Position numbers and translations under genes: made by a program | Notes under the pieces: model-generated | What the model was told of the DNA's origin: nothing | The model's input: the letters and a program-made list of their open reading frames with translations, nothing else | The model's database searches: none | Shown: piece by piece, positions 50,103 to 59,721 of the stretch | Layout: each line of letters starts with the position of its first letter | Position numbering within the stretch: position 1 is the stretch's first letter | Origin: G963704535 sp963704535 | Lineage (GTDB): Bacteria > Chloroflexota > Chloroflexia > Chloroflexales > Roseiflexaceae | DNA length: 64,000 nucleotides | Assembly: GCA_963704535.1 (NCBI GenBank) | Contig: OY969916.1 | Location: 9,052,001-9,116,000 of the forward strand | Direction of reading: 5' to 3'

Positions 50103-53100
50103 ATGCCGTCTACTATGCCGCGCCGTGGGCGCTTACTGACTATGTTGCTCGCGCTGATGCTGCTGCTGGCGGCTCTTGCGCCGGGGGCGGCGCTCCCGGT
50201 CGCAGCCGCCGGGGTGATCACCGCCGATCCATCGAGCATATCGGTGGCTGTTGCGCTCGGCGGCAGCCTGACCCGCACGGTGACGCTCCAGAACACCACT
50301 AGCGCCGCGCTGACCCCGGCGATCTACGAGGCCTATCCCGCGCAGCCGCTCGGCGCATTGGCCGGCGCCGGGCGGCTCACCGGCCCGCGCAGCGTGGCGC
50401 TGCCGCGCCAGCCGGCCCGGCTCGACGCCAAGCTGCTGGACGATTTCCAGGCGACGCCGGGCGGGCAGGCCGACTTCCTGGTCTACCTGCATGATCAGGC
50501 CGATCTGAGCGCGGCCTACCAGATCGGCGACTGGGCCGAGCGTGGTCGCTACGTGTACCAGGCGCTGGCCGACCAGGCCGAGCGCAGCCAGCGCGGCCTG
50601 CGGGCGCAACTGGCGGCGCGCGGGTTGCGCTTCCACCCGTTCTGGATCGTCAATGCGGTGCTGGTCCACGGCGGCCGGGCGGATGCCGAGGCGCTGATCG
50701 GGCGGGCCGATGTGGCGCTGGTGCGGGCGAATCACGTCTCGTTGCTTCCGCCGGATGCGAGCGCCGGCGTGGCGGCCACGGCCGACCTGTGCAGCCCCGA
50801 CCAGCCCAGTAATCCGATCTGCTGGAACATTCGCTCGGTCGGCGCCGATCGGGTTTGGCGCGATTTCGGCGTCACCGGCCGCGGCATTGTCGTCGCCAAT
50901 ATCGATAGTGGGGTGGTCTTCACGCATACGGCGCTGCTGGGCCAGTACCGCGGCTATCTGGGGCCGGATCGCTACGACCATGACTACAACTGGTTCGATC
51001 CGCAGGGGTCGCTGCCGGCGCCTTTCGACGGCCACGGCCACGGCACTCACACGATGGGCACTATGGTCGCGGCCGGCGACGGCACCCCCGACAAGCCATC
51101 GGTCGGCACGGCGCCGGGGGCGCGCTGGGTCGCGGCCCAGGGTTGCGCCGGGTCGGGCTGCTCTGAAAGTGACCTGATCGCATCGGCGCAGTGGGTGCTG
51201 GCGCCCACGACGATCGACGGCACCCTGCCGCGCCCGGATCTGCGACCGATGATCGTGAATAACTCGTGGGGCGGCCCCGGCGGCGACGATTGGTACGCCG
51301 GCTACACGGCGGCATGGCGTGCGGCCGGCATCTTCCCGGTCTTCGCCGCCGGCAACACCAGCTCCGGTGTGGCGCAGCAATGCGGGTCGATCGCTTCGCC
51401 CGGTGACTACGCCGATGTCGTCGCGGTCGGCGCGACCGACAAGGCCGACACGATCGCCTCGTTCAGCCTGCTCGGCCCGGCCGCCGACGGCCGCATGAAG
51501 CCCGACTTCGTCGCGCCGGGGACCTGGCAGAGCTACCAGCAGGGGCTGCTCTCGACCTATATCGGCAGCACGCCCTACAACACCGTCCAGGGCACCTCGA
51601 TGGCGGCGCCGCACATCTCCGGCATCGTCGCGCTGCTCTGGTCGGCGAACCCGGCGCTGATCGGCGACTACGAGGCGACCTACGCGATCTTGCGCGATAC
51701 AGCGCGGCGCGTGAGCGATACTCGCTGCCAGGACGCGGCCGGCGATCCCAATAATGTCTACGGCTATGGGCGCGTCGATGCCTTTGCGGCTGTCGCCAAG
51801 GCGCGTGTGGATGTGCCCTGGCTGATCGCGCCGGCGTCGATCGAGCCGCTGGCCGGTGGCGGCAGCGGCAGCTTCGCCGTCGTCCTGGACGCGCGCCGGG
51901 TGCCTGGCCCGGGGACTTACCGCGCGCGCTTGCAGGTCTTTGGCGCCGACCTGGGCCAGGCGCCGATGACGATCGATATCACCATGGATGTCACGCCCGC
52001 CGCCCAGCAGGCCGAGTTGACCGGGCGCGTCGTCAGCGCCGACTCGGGCGCGCCGCTGGCGGCGGTCGTCGGAGTGGAAGATGGGCTGGGCGTGGCGACC
52101 GACAGCAGCGGCGTCTACACGCTGACGCTGGCGCTGGGCACTTATGAGTTGGCTGCGACCGCGCCGTCCTTCCTGCCGGGCGCTCAGACGATCGCGCTCA
52201 CCGGCACGCTGCGGGCGCCGGATATCGCGCTCCAGCCCGACACGCCGCGGCTGGTCCTGGCCACCGATCCGCTGACCGCCAGCCTGTCGTTCGGGGAGCA
52301 GCGGCAGGTCGATCTGCCGCTGGGCAATTCGGGCACGCGAACGCTCTACTACAAGGCCCAGGTTCTGCCGGATCGGTTCGGGGTCTGGCGCAGCGACGAG
52401 CCTGGCGGCCCAACCTACGCTTGGGTCGACCTGCCGCCCAACGCCAAGGCGCTGGATCTGAAGGATGCCGGTTATGTGGACGAGGTGCCGCTGGGGATCG
52501 ATTTCCCTTTCTTCAGCTACACCGTGACTGAGACGCTCGTCACCTCCGATGGCACGCTGACGTTTGTCGAGCCGTTCCACTATGAGGGGCTGCTCAATCG
52601 CTGCCTGCCCGGCGAAGAGATCTTTTTCTACATGGTCGCGCCGTTCCGAACCGACCTCGACCCGTCCCTGGGCGGCAAGGTGCGCTACGGTACGATCACC
52701 GACACGAACACCTTTGTCCTGAGCTACGAGGATGTCCCGCTCCACAATGGGCCTGCCGACCGGACCTACACGTTCCAGGTGCTGCTGCATGCCGATGGTC
52801 GGGTGGTCTTCCAGTACAAAACGCTGGCCGAGCTGCCGCAGGATCTGAGCGTCGGCATTCAGCGAACCCTGCTGGACGCGCAGCAGATCGGGTGCGGCCG
52901 GACGACGCCCATCCGCGACGGGTTGGCGATCGAGATGCGGCCGCAGCCGCTGCCGAGCCTGTGGCTGAAGAGCGTGGCCGTGGACGGCGAGCTGCCGCCT
53001 GGCGAACAGGTGCCGCTTGACGTGATGCTCAGTTGGGTCGTGCCGCAGCTCCAGCAGCCCTACCGCGGCCGCCTGGAGATCACCAGCACCGACCCGATGC

Positions 53101-53186
53101 GGCCGATCGTCATCGTGCCGGTCGAGGTCGCTACGCTGCCGGCGCCGTACCAGCAGTTGCTGGCGATTATGCCGCATCGAAAGTGA
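50103..53186 (+). CDS. Secreted subtilisin-like (S8) serine protease
   Basis: Extracellular protease of 1027 residues. Signal peptide 1-35 (LLALMLLLAALAPGAALPVAAAG), N-terminal Ig-like and inhibitor-like region to about 225, catalytic domain about 250-570 with Asp268 in NIDSGV, His313 in GHGTHTMGT and Ser499 in GTSMAAPH; bacillopeptidase F-like. A carboxypeptidase-regulatory-like beta domain lies at about 640-715 (GRVVSADSGAPLAAVVGVED), then a long beta-rich tail. I start at 50103 because GGAAAGG precedes it and the signal peptide then has normal length. It stands alone on its strand. Confidence 0.93.
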   Translation: MPSTMPRRGRLLTMLLALMLLLAALAPGAALPVAAAGVITADPSSISVAVALGGSLTRTVTLQNTTSAALTPAIYEAYPAQPLGALAGAGRLTGPRSVALPRQPARLDAKLLDDFQATPGGQADFLVYLHDQADLSAAYQIGDWAERGRYVYQALADQAERSQRGLRAQLAARGLRFHPFWIVNAVLVHGGRADAEALIGRADVALVRANHVSLLPPDASAGVAATADLCSPDQPSNPICWNIRSVGADRVWRDFGVTGRGIVVANIDSGVVFTHTALLGQYRGYLGPDRYDHDYNWFDPQGSLPAPFDGHGHGTHTMGTMVAAGDGTPDKPSVGTAPGARWVAAQGCAGSGCSESDLIASAQWVLAPTTIDGTLPRPDLRPMIVNNSWGGPGGDDWYAGYTAAWRAAGIFPVFAAGNTSSGVAQQCGSIASPGDYADVVAVGATDKADTIASFSLLGPAADGRMKPDFVAPGTWQSYQQGLLSTYIGSTPYNTVQGTSMAAPHISGIVALLWSANPALIGDYEATYAILRDTARRVSDTRCQDAAGDPNNVYGYGRVDAFAAVAKARVDVPWLIAPASIEPLAGGGSGSFAVVLDARRVPGPGTYRARLQVFGADLGQAPMTIDITMDVTPAAQQAELTGRVVSADSGAPLAAVVGVEDGLGVATDSSGVYTLTLALGTYELAATAPSFLPGAQTIALTGTLRAPDIALQPDTPRLVLATDPLTASLSFGEQRQVDLPLGNSGTRTLYYKAQVLPDRFGVWRSDEPGGPTYAWVDLPPNAKALDLKDAGYVDEVPLGIDFPFFSYTVTETLVTSDGTLTFVEPFHYEGLLNRCLPGEEIFFYMVAPFRTDLDPSLGGKVRYGTITDTNTFVLSYEDVPLHNGPADRTYTFQVLLHADGRVVFQYKTLAELPQDLSVGIQRTLLDAQQIGCGRTTPIRDGLAIEMRPQPLPSLWLKSVAVDGELPPGEQVPLDVMLSWVVPQLQQPYRGRLEITSTDPMRPIVIVPVEVATLPAPYQQLLAIMPHRK

Positions 53187-53254
53187 TGCGTGAAACGTGA
53201 AACGTGAGTATCCGGTCTCTTAGGAACGCTGAAAACCAAACTGTCCGACCATCT

Positions 53255-53321
53255 GTGTTGCGTGTTACGTGTTGTGTGTTGCGTAGTCCAGCGCACGCAA
53301 CACGCAACACGTAACACGTAA
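53255..53321. repeat. Word hairpin of GTGTTGC/GCAACAC units
   Basis: Arms with GTGTTGCGTGTTACGTGTTG and CGCAACACGTAACACG-type words around a GTAGTCCAGCGC loop. A separate direct GTGAAAC array lies at 53187-53209 right after the protease stop. Confidence 0.72.
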
Positions 53322-53390
53322 GAGGTGAATGGCGATGGCGCATCTTCGTGTACAATAGGGCGACAGACTTATTGCTGTTTTTGCTAAATT

Positions 53391-53831
53391 ATGTACCCGT
53401 TGCACCCGTTGACCGTCCACCTGCCGATCGGGCTATTGCTGGGGAACGCGCTGCTGACGCTGCTGGCCCTGCGCCGCGACGATGCCACACTGGAGGTGAG
53501 CGCCTTTCACTGCCTGTGGCTGGGCTGGCTAGGCACGCTACTGGCGGTGGCGAGTGGCATATTCGACGCGGCCCGTCAGTTGTACGGCACGCCCACCCCG
53601 CGCAATGATGCGCTTAACTGGATCAATGCCCACGGCCTGGTCGGTCTGGCGATCCTGGTTGTTTACTGGCAGGCCTGGCAGATGCGGCGGCGGCACCCCG
53701 GCATCCTTGGCGAAGCGCGGGTGCGGCGCGGCTACCTGGCGCGGCTGGTGCTCGGCGTGGCGCTGCTGGTGCTCGACGGCTGGCTGGGCGGCCACCTGGT
53801 CTATACGCTGCGGCTCGGCGTCGAGCCCTGA
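53391..53831 (+). CDS. DUF2231-family membrane protein
   Basis: Membrane protein of 146 residues with four hydrophobic helices. The PLHPLTVHLPIGLLLGNALL start and the WINAHGLVGLAILVVYWQAW block with paired His are characteristic of DUF2231. Members are often near redox or heme proteins; no such partner is visible here. The function is not established. Confidence 0.82.
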   Translation: MYPLHPLTVHLPIGLLLGNALLTLLALRRDDATLEVSAFHCLWLGWLGTLLAVASGIFDAARQLYGTPTPRNDALNWINAHGLVGLAILVVYWQAWQMRRRHPGILGEARVRRGYLARLVLGVALLVLDGWLGGHLVYTLRLGVEP

Positions 53832-53871
53832 CAGGGTGAAGGGGTGAGGGGTGAAAGAGGAAGAAATTTGA

Positions 53872-53917
53872 ACCTGATCACCTTGTCACCCCGTCACCTT
53901 GTCACCTTGTCATTTTG
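53872..53917. repeat. Tandem CTTGTCAC/CCGTCAC words
   Basis: Five imperfect ACCTTGTC/ACCCCGTC octamers upstream of the acyltransferase start; same word class as 3733-3796. Confidence 0.68.
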
Positions 53918-53928
53918 TGGAGGACACT

Positions 53929-54597
53929 ATGATCGGCGCGTTCCTATACTTCTGTCTCTGGGGACCACAATGGGTCTTTCGGCGCCTGTGGTGGCGCTGG
54001 AGCATCGAGGGCCTGGAGAATCTGCCGCCGCGCGGGCAGGGTGCTGTGCTGGCGGTCAACCACATTAACTGGACCGATGTCCACATCGTGGGCGGGTCGC
54101 TGCCGTTCTCGAATCGGCCATCCTGGGTCGGCAAGGTCGAGATTTTCGTCAACCCGCTCGCCGCATGGTTCTTTCGGCAGCTGAAGGTCATCCCGATCAA
54201 GCGCGGCAAGCGCGACATGGCGGCGCTGACCGCCGCCGAGGAGGCGCTCAAGCAGGGCGAGATGCTGGTGATCTTCCCGGAGGGGCATCGCAGCCGCACC
54301 GGTGGGCTGCAAGAGGGGCGCAGCGGCGCTGTGCGGCTGGCGGTGCGCAGCGGCTGCCCGATCATTCCCATGGCGGTCTGGGGCACGGAAGCCGGCTGGA
54401 AGGGGGCCTGGTTTCGCAAGCCGATCTACGTGCGTATCGGCGAGCCGTACCACCCGACGGTCACTGGTCGCTCGACCTCCTCGGATCACACGAGCGAGCT
54501 GACCGATGAGATGATGCTGCGGATTGCCGCGCTGTTGCCCGAGCAGTACAGGGGCATCTACCGCGAGCGTATGCTTGGAGCGCCTACTCCCCGGTAG
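53929..54597 (+). CDS. plsC: 1-acylglycerol-3-phosphate acyltransferase (PlsC family)
   Basis: Membrane-associated acyltransferase of 222 residues for phospholipid synthesis. Catalytic His-x4-Asp in VNHINWTD near 41 and acceptor-binding FPEGHRSR near 116 are intact; IPIKRGKRD is the third motif. GGAGG lies 6 nt before the ATG. Its 3' end overlaps the convergent histidine kinase gene by 14 nt. Confidence 0.9.
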   Translation: MIGAFLYFCLWGPQWVFRRLWWRWSIEGLENLPPRGQGAVLAVNHINWTDVHIVGGSLPFSNRPSWVGKVEIFVNPLAAWFFRQLKVIPIKRGKRDMAALTAAEEALKQGEMLVIFPEGHRSRTGGLQEGRSGAVRLAVRSGCPIIPMAVWGTEAGWKGAWFRKPIYVRIGEPYHPTVTGRSTSSDHTSELTDEMMLRIAALLPEQYRGIYRERMLGAPTPR

Positions 54598-56215
54598 TTG
54601 AAAAGTATTGGTCCTGGGATGCCGGCGGGGTGGCTTCGTCCAGGCGCCACTCAGGCAGGTCGATGTAGAAGCTGGTGCCGCCTCCCACGCTGGTCTCGAA
54701 CCCAAGCTCGCCGCCCAGCCGATCGACGATCGCTTTGGCGATGCTTAACCCCAGCCCCGACCCGCCTTTCCTGCGGGTGTCCGACAAGGCCGCCTGCGCG
54801 AATTTCTGGAAGATGCGGCTGCGGAACTCCTCCGGGATGCCTGGCCCATGGTCGCTGATCGTCACCCGCACCCGTCCGGCGTGCCGGGACATGGTGATGA
54901 CCACGCGGTCGTGGGCGGGGGAGAACTTGGCGGCGTTCGAGAGCAGGTTGGTGAACACCTGCATCAGCCGGTCGCTGTCGGCGTTGACCAGCACCCCGGC
55001 GAGCGGTTGCTCCAGCGCGAAGGTGACGTTGAGCTGCGCTGCGTAGGCTTGGTTGGCTTCCAGCGCCTGCTCGACCAGCGGCACCAGCTCGGTCGGCTTG
55101 AGGTTGAACGTCAGCTTGCCCGACTCGATCTTCTCGACATCGAGCATATCGTTGATCAGCCGGACCAGGCGCTCGCTGTTGCTATGGGCGATATCGACCA
55201 TGGCGCGGGCGCGCGACGACAGCTCGCCGGCGACGCCGCCGGCCAGCAAGCCCAGCGATCCGCGGATCGAGGTGAGCGGCGTACGCAGTTCGTAACTCAC
55301 GATCGCCACAAACTCATGCCGCAGGCGCTCAACTCGTTTCCGCTCGGTGATATCGCGCACGATCGCCAGCACCTCGTCGTCGCCGCTGACCACGACCCGC
55401 GCCTCGTAGTCGTGCGTGGCTCCGCCAAGCGGCTGCGAGTACTCGAAGACCTGGGTCTCGCCGCCCTGGAGAGCTTGCTCAATACATTGAGCCATCTGGG
55501 GCATCACCTCGGCTGGAAACAACCCCCGGATCGACTGGCCGACCATCCGGTCGAGCGCAGGCCCCAGCGCCCGCTCTTTCGCCGCTTTGAAGTTCACCAG
55601 CGTGCCGTCGCGGCTGATTCGCAGCATTGTATCCGGCATGGCGTTGAGTAGCGCCCGGTTGGTGGTGACGCTCCGGCGCAGCGCCGCCTCGGCGCGCTTG
55701 CGCTCGATGATATCGCCGCGCAGCTCGATCTCGGTCATGACCGACGCCGCGAGGTCTCCAAGCGTCGCGAACTCGTCGGCGGTCCACTCGCGCGGCTGCG
55801 AGTCGATCACGCAGAAGGAGCCCAGGACGTGGCCGTCGGAGGTGAGCAACGGGATGCCGGCGTAGGCGATCACGTCCAGCTCTGAGATGGCCGGGTTGTC
55901 GTGCAGGAGCGGGTGGGCGCGTGCGTCAGCGACGATCAGCGGCTCCCGCGAAGCCACAATATGCTGGCAGAACGAGTGCGACAGTGGGGTCTCGCGTTGG
56001 GAGGCCCAAGGCTCGGCAACCCCGACGCAGCTCTTGAAGAACTGCCGGTCGTCTTCGACCAGGCAGACCAGCGCCACCGGCGCATGGATAAGCCGGGCGG
56101 CCAGGCGGGTCAGCCGGTCGAAGGCGGCCTCGGCGGGACTGTCGAGGAGGTGCAGCCGATGGAGGGCAGCTAGCCGGGCCGCATCGTGAACGGCGGCAGA
56201 AGGGTCGTATGACAT
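54584..56215 (-). CDS. GAF-PAS hybrid histidine kinase with Tyr in place of the phospho-acceptor His
   Basis: Cytoplasmic sensor kinase of 543 residues. GAF domain at about 20-165, PAS at about 185-290, HisKA at about 295-360, HATPase at about 405-520 (NLLSNAAKF, DHGPGIPEEF, GSGLGLSIAK). The H-box reads VSYELRTPLTSIRG: position 308 is Tyr (codon TAC at 55292-55294) where His (CAC/CAT) is expected. One base change explains it. The kinase could not autophosphorylate in the usual way, but ATP site and other motifs are intact. It may be a recent mutation, sequencing error or a partner-dependent pseudokinase. No response regulator is adjacent. Confidence 0.88.
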   Translation of the reverse strand: MSYDPSAAVHDAARLAALHRLHLLDSPAEAAFDRLTRLAARLIHAPVALVCLVEDDRQFFKSCVGVAEPWASQRETPLSHSFCQHIVASREPLIVADARAHPLLHDNPAISELDVIAYAGIPLLTSDGHVLGSFCVIDSQPREWTADEFATLGDLAASVMTEIELRGDIIERKRAEAALRRSVTTNRALLNAMPDTMLRISRDGTLVNFKAAKERALGPALDRMVGQSIRGLFPAEVMPQMAQCIEQALQGGETQVFEYSQPLGGATHDYEARVVVSGDDEVLAIVRDITERKRVERLRHEFVAIVSYELRTPLTSIRGSLGLLAGGVAGELSSRARAMVDIAHSNSERLVRLINDMLDVEKIESGKLTFNLKPTELVPLVEQALEANQAYAAQLNVTFALEQPLAGVLVNADSDRLMQVFTNLLSNAAKFSPAHDRVVITMSRHAGRVRVTISDHGPGIPEEFRSRIFQKFAQAALSDTRRKGGSGLGLSIAKAIVDRLGGELGFETSVGGGTSFYIDLPEWRLDEATPPASQDQYFSTTGE

Positions 56216-56382
56216 ACGTGGTCACCTCACGAGCAAATGTTATCAATGATCTGGCTCGCCACTTGGCGCGGCGGCGGAACACCTGCATTGTCACACGGAG
56301 GAGACGGATGGCGAGGATCGATTTTGAAGCAGAATATGATCAGATCATCAGATCAAGCGATCGTAGAAAAAATACCAGATTA

Positions 56383-56391
56383 TGCTATACT
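56383..56391 (+). promoter_or_regulatory. Extended -10 promoter candidate
   Basis: TGCTATACT, an extended -10 element 50 nt upstream of the GNAT start at 56442, in an AT-rich stretch. Confidence 0.4.
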
Positions 56392-56441
56392 ATGAACCAT
56401 CCACGAGGTTGTGTAAAAAATCACCAAACAGGAGCAAGTCC

Positions 56442-56987
56442 ATGATCGACCAGCGGATTGAGGTATTGCCGGCCACGACACCCTATGGCGGGCGCCCAGT
56501 GACGATCCGCCCGCTTGTCGAAGAAGACCGCAAGGCGCTGCTGGCTTTCGGCGCGGCCCTGCCACCTGATGACCTGCTGTACCTGGAAGATGACTTCCAG
56601 AGCCCGGAGATCATCGCGCGGCTGGTCAATGCGCACGCTGCCGAGAACTGGCGTCAGATCGTCGCCGTGGCCGATGGGCTGATCGTCGGCTACAGCGCGG
56701 TGCGCCGGCTGTCCGGCTGGTCGGACCATGTAGCCGAGATCCAGCTGATCGTGAGCGAGGGCTGGCGCCACAGCGGGCTGGGCACGGCCATGGCCCCGGT
56801 GATCTTCGCCGCCGCGCGCGACCTGGGCGTAGCCAAGGTGATCGTCGAGGTGCTGGAGCACCAAGGCGACGGTCGGGCGATCTTCGAGCGGCTGGGCTTT
56901 CGTGTCGAGGGGATGCTGGGCGAGCATGTGCGTGACCGCCACGGTCGGCAACACAATCTGCTGATCCTGGCCTACCACGTCAGCTAA
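56442..56987 (+). CDS. GNAT-family N-acetyltransferase
   Basis: Acetyltransferase of 181 residues, a single GNAT domain. Core beta-strands IQLIVSEGWRHSGLGTAMAP with the acetyl-CoA loop (R/Q-x-x-G-x-G/A pattern GWRHSGLGTA) near 107, and C-terminal HQGDGRAIFERLGF. AGGAG precedes the ATG. Substrate unknown. Confidence 0.85.
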   Translation: MIDQRIEVLPATTPYGGRPVTIRPLVEEDRKALLAFGAALPPDDLLYLEDDFQSPEIIARLVNAHAAENWRQIVAVADGLIVGYSAVRRLSGWSDHVAEIQLIVSEGWRHSGLGTAMAPVIFAAARDLGVAKVIVEVLEHQGDGRAIFERLGFRVEGMLGEHVRDRHGRQHNLLILAYHVS

Positions 56988-56991
56988 TAGC

Positions 56992-57073
56992 CAGAACAAA
57001 GAACAGAGAACAGAGAACAAAGGTGATTATATCGCCGTTCTTTGTTCTTTATTCTTTGTTCTTTGTTCTTAAC
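56992..57073. repeat. Word hairpin of AGAACAA/TTGTTCT units
   Basis: AACAAAGAACAGAGAAC-type arm and GTTCTTTGTTCTTTATTC-type arm around a GGTGATTATATCGCC loop (itself palindromic). It lies between two convergent genes and would terminate both. Confidence 0.8.
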
Positions 57074-57076
57074 GGG

Positions 57077-57367
57077 TCAGGCGCCGAACTCGCGGGCGCG
57101 GGGCTCCGCTGTATCCAGCAGTTCGCGCAGCGCCTCGTGATGGATCCGCAGCGAGATCGCGATGATCTCCACATCATCATCCCAGTCAGGGCCTGGCTTC
57201 GGCATCGACAGCAGCGCCAGCCGCTCGATCGTCGCGGCGCTACACCCCAGGTGATCGGCCAGATGCGCGATGCTCGCGTCGTTCCGCTCGATCCAGAGTA
57301 ACAGCGCCGACGCGATCCGGTCCGATCGGTCCCGCATGGCCATGATCAGGTGCCATACCGCATCCAT
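57077..57367 (-). CDS. Small helical protein, 96 residues, unrecognised
   Basis: Compact helical protein. The middle (IAHLADHLGCSAATIERLALL) reads as a helix-turn-helix, so DNA or protein binding is plausible. No signal peptide or membrane segment. It has no convincing operon partner: the GNAT gene converges and an R2 element lies upstream. Coding status is supported by balanced composition and by termination just after the hairpin. Confidence 0.6.
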   Translation of the reverse strand: MDAVWHLIMAMRDRSDRIASALLLWIERNDASIAHLADHLGCSAATIERLALLSMPKPGPDWDDDVEIIAISLRIHHEALRELLDTAEPRAREFGA

Positions 57368-57514
57368 AGTATATGCTCCACGCTACGCGCGGGTTGAAAC
57401 CCACCGCGCACTACCCAGCGTATAGTTTAAGCAGTGCGAGGGCGCATGATACCCGACAATGCGGCGCATGGCAAGCAATCACGTTGCATATTCGTGGACG
57501 ATCCTTATTTACAG

Positions 57515-57686
57515 GACTTATGCAGTGGCGCCCACGACGCCGCTCTTGCCTGCGGCAGCAAGGTACTTCACCTTTTTATTTATCGACGATTTTCGCCCGG
57601 CCGGGCGAAAATCGTCGATAAAAGGAGGAAAAAGTACCGCTCTGCCGAAGGCAGAGACCACCCCTTCGGAGATAATCGCGTAGATC
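57515..57686 (+). repeat. R2 element copy
   Basis: About 172 bp from GACTTATGC to GCGTAGATC with the full 40-bp central palindrome at 57588-57627. Beyond the end, an extended TAAATAACAGGATC reaches the stop codon of the aldo/keto reductase (57694), so the stop TAA lies at the element edge. The left part of the gap (57368-57514) holds nothing recognised. Confidence 0.83.
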
Positions 57687-57693
57687 CTGTTAT

Positions 57694-58678
57694 TTACTGA
57701 TGACCGACGATCGGATGCGGCACATACGGCTCTTCCAGGTATGCGACCTCTTCCTGGGTCAGTTTAACGGACAGAGCGCCGACGGCATCTTCCAGATGCG
57801 TGATCTTGGTTGCCCCGATGATCGGCGCCGTCACCGGCTCCTTCTGTAACAGCCAGGCAAGCGCGATATGAACGCGCGGAACCCCATGCTTTTCCGCGAT
57901 TTCCGCGACCCGCTCCACGACCTGTCGATCGGTTTCGGCGGTCGCATCGTACTTGCTTTTCGCGATTTGATCGGTTTCGGAACGCAGCGTGCTGTTCCGA
58001 CGACCAGTCACGCGTCAATCTTCCCGATGCGAGTGGACTATACGGGATCACCCCGATCTTCTCCGCGCGGCAGAGCGGCAGCATCTCGCGCTCCTCTTCG
58101 CGGTAGATCAGGTTCAGGTGATCCTGCATCGAGACGAAGCGGGTCCAGCCATGCTTCTCGGCGACGTGCAGCGCCTTCTGGAACTGCCACGCCAACATGG
58201 CCGAGGCGCCGATGTAGCGGGCCTTGCCGGCCCGCACCACGTCGTGCAGCGCTTCCATCGTCTCCTCGATCGGGGTTTGGTAATCCCAGCGATGGATCTG
58301 GTAGAGGTCCACGTAATCCGTCCCAAGCCGCTTCAGGCTTTTGTCGATCTCGCTCAGGATCGCCTTGCGCGACAGCCCGGCGCCATTCGGTCCCTCGCGC
58401 ATTTTGCCGTGCACCTTGGTGGCGATGACGACCTCATCCCGATTCGCGAAGTCCTTCAACGCGCGTCCGAGGATCTCCTCACTCTTCCCAATCGAATAGA
58501 CGTTGGCGGTATCGAAGAAATTGATCCCCAGTTCGAGGGCTTTCTTGATGATCGGTCGGCTGTTTTCCTCGTTGAGCACCCATTTGTGAACCCAACGTTC
58601 CGCGTCCCCGAACCCCATGCAGCCGAGGCAGATGCGAGACACGTCCATGCCGGTGTTTCCCAACTTCGTGTAGTCCAT
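57694..58678 (-). pseudogene. Aldo/keto reductase with one frameshift
   Basis: NADPH-dependent oxidoreductase of about 327 residues if repaired. From the ATG ending at 58678 (AAGGAA upstream) the frame gives the AKR barrel with catalytic Asp/Tyr in FFDTANVYS, Lys in VIATKVHG, His in YQIHRWDY. Near 57988-58003, after GRLTRDWSSE, the frame breaks; the other frame continues STLRSETDQIAKSKYD... to GHQ and a TAA at 57694. A single base change would restore it. Either a fresh mutation or an assembly error. Confidence 0.82.
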
Positions 58679-58699
58679 TGCTTTTTTCCTTTCCAAGCT

Positions 58700-59635
58700 T
58701 TACGCTAGCTTCACTGCTCGTTCCTTCCGCTCTCGATACAAAATATACATCCCACTAAACAGCGTCAAAGCGGCGCCTGCCCATGTCGCCAACTTCGGGA
58801 GCTCCTGCCAAATGACAAAGCCCCACATCACATTGATTGGCAGCGCTATATATTCAAACGGGGCGACAACCGAGGCTAGAGCCACACTATAGGCGCGAGC
58901 TATGAAATACATTCCCGCAGCCCAAACCAGCCCTAGCCCGGACATGATCACCCAATCCAATAGGGATGGCATAGCCCAAGCACGAAAAAGAAACGCAATG
59001 CTGGGGTGAGCGTCGGGGAAGTCGCCAACCAAGATAACCAGCGGGGCCAAAATAAAAGTGGCGATCAGGTAGACAAGCGAACTATAGTAGGCCATTGTCG
59101 CACTGCTGTCTGTTGGTTGCAGTTTGCGCGTGAGTATGGCGGCAAGCGCATAGAAGAGCACGGATATCAAGATAAAAATGGACCCCATATTGAAGGCTGC
59201 CAAACCGGGTCGGATAATCAGCAGAACACCCATAAAACCAACCAGTAGCGCCAGCCAGCGACGTGGCCCAACCGTTTCGCCCAGCATCACCACCGATAAG
59301 ATGGTGATCATCAACGGACCCGAAAACTTAATCGCGGCGATTTCGGCCAACGGCAATGCCGCCAATCCCATAAAGTAAGTGGTATAGGAAAGAAAATAGA
59401 ATACACCGCGGATGTATTCAAGCTTGTTCCGTTGCGTGGTTGGCAGTCCCTGTCCCCCTTCATAGCGAAAAAGGAGCAGGGTGAGTGGCAAGGCTATCAA
59501 GCTGCGAAACGTGACGATTTCCAATACAGGATAGTCGCCGCCAATCCATTTAACCGCGATATCTTGGAGCGAAAAGATCAGTATAGCCAGCACGAGAAAG
59601 GCGACTCCCTGCATGTTGGAACTGATTTTGTTCAT
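58700..59635 (-). CDS. EamA/DMT-family transporter
   Basis: Inner-membrane transporter of 311 residues with about ten hydrophobic helices and two EamA repeats (about 10-140 and 150-300). FRSLIALPLTLLLFR and the ALPLAEIAAIKFSGPL block are typical. G+C is visibly lower than in surrounding genes, with codons such as ATA and TTT more frequent. It lies 21 nt upstream of the reductase gene on the same strand. Substrate unknown. Confidence 0.88.
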   Translation of the reverse strand: MNKISSNMQGVAFLVLAILIFSLQDIAVKWIGGDYPVLEIVTFRSLIALPLTLLLFRYEGGQGLPTTQRNKLEYIRGVFYFLSYTTYFMGLAALPLAEIAAIKFSGPLMITILSVVMLGETVGPRRWLALLVGFMGVLLIIRPGLAAFNMGSIFILISVLFYALAAILTRKLQPTDSSATMAYYSSLVYLIATFILAPLVILVGDFPDAHPSIAFLFRAWAMPSLLDWVIMSGLGLVWAAGMYFIARAYSVALASVVAPFEYIALPINVMWGFVIWQELPKLATWAGAALTLFSGMYILYRERKERAVKLA

Positions 59636-59650
59636 ATTTTGACCATTTAG

Positions 59651-59701
59651 TGGAAAGGGGGTTCTTGAGGGGGCTGACCCCTCAAACTCCCCCTTTTCAA
59701 A
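59651..59701 (-). repeat. R1 element copy
   Basis: Reverse-oriented R1, slightly truncated at the head, between the transporter start and the end of the next aldo/keto reductase gene. Confidence 0.8.
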
Positions 59702-59721
59702 GTAACGGGCCGGTCGTACGT

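Noticed and set aside
50133..53177. A 1014-codon open frame antisense to the S8 protease
   Set aside because: It is Arg/His/Gln/Asp-rich with no recognisable domain, and mirrors the codon-position bias of the protease; a typical GC-rich shadow.
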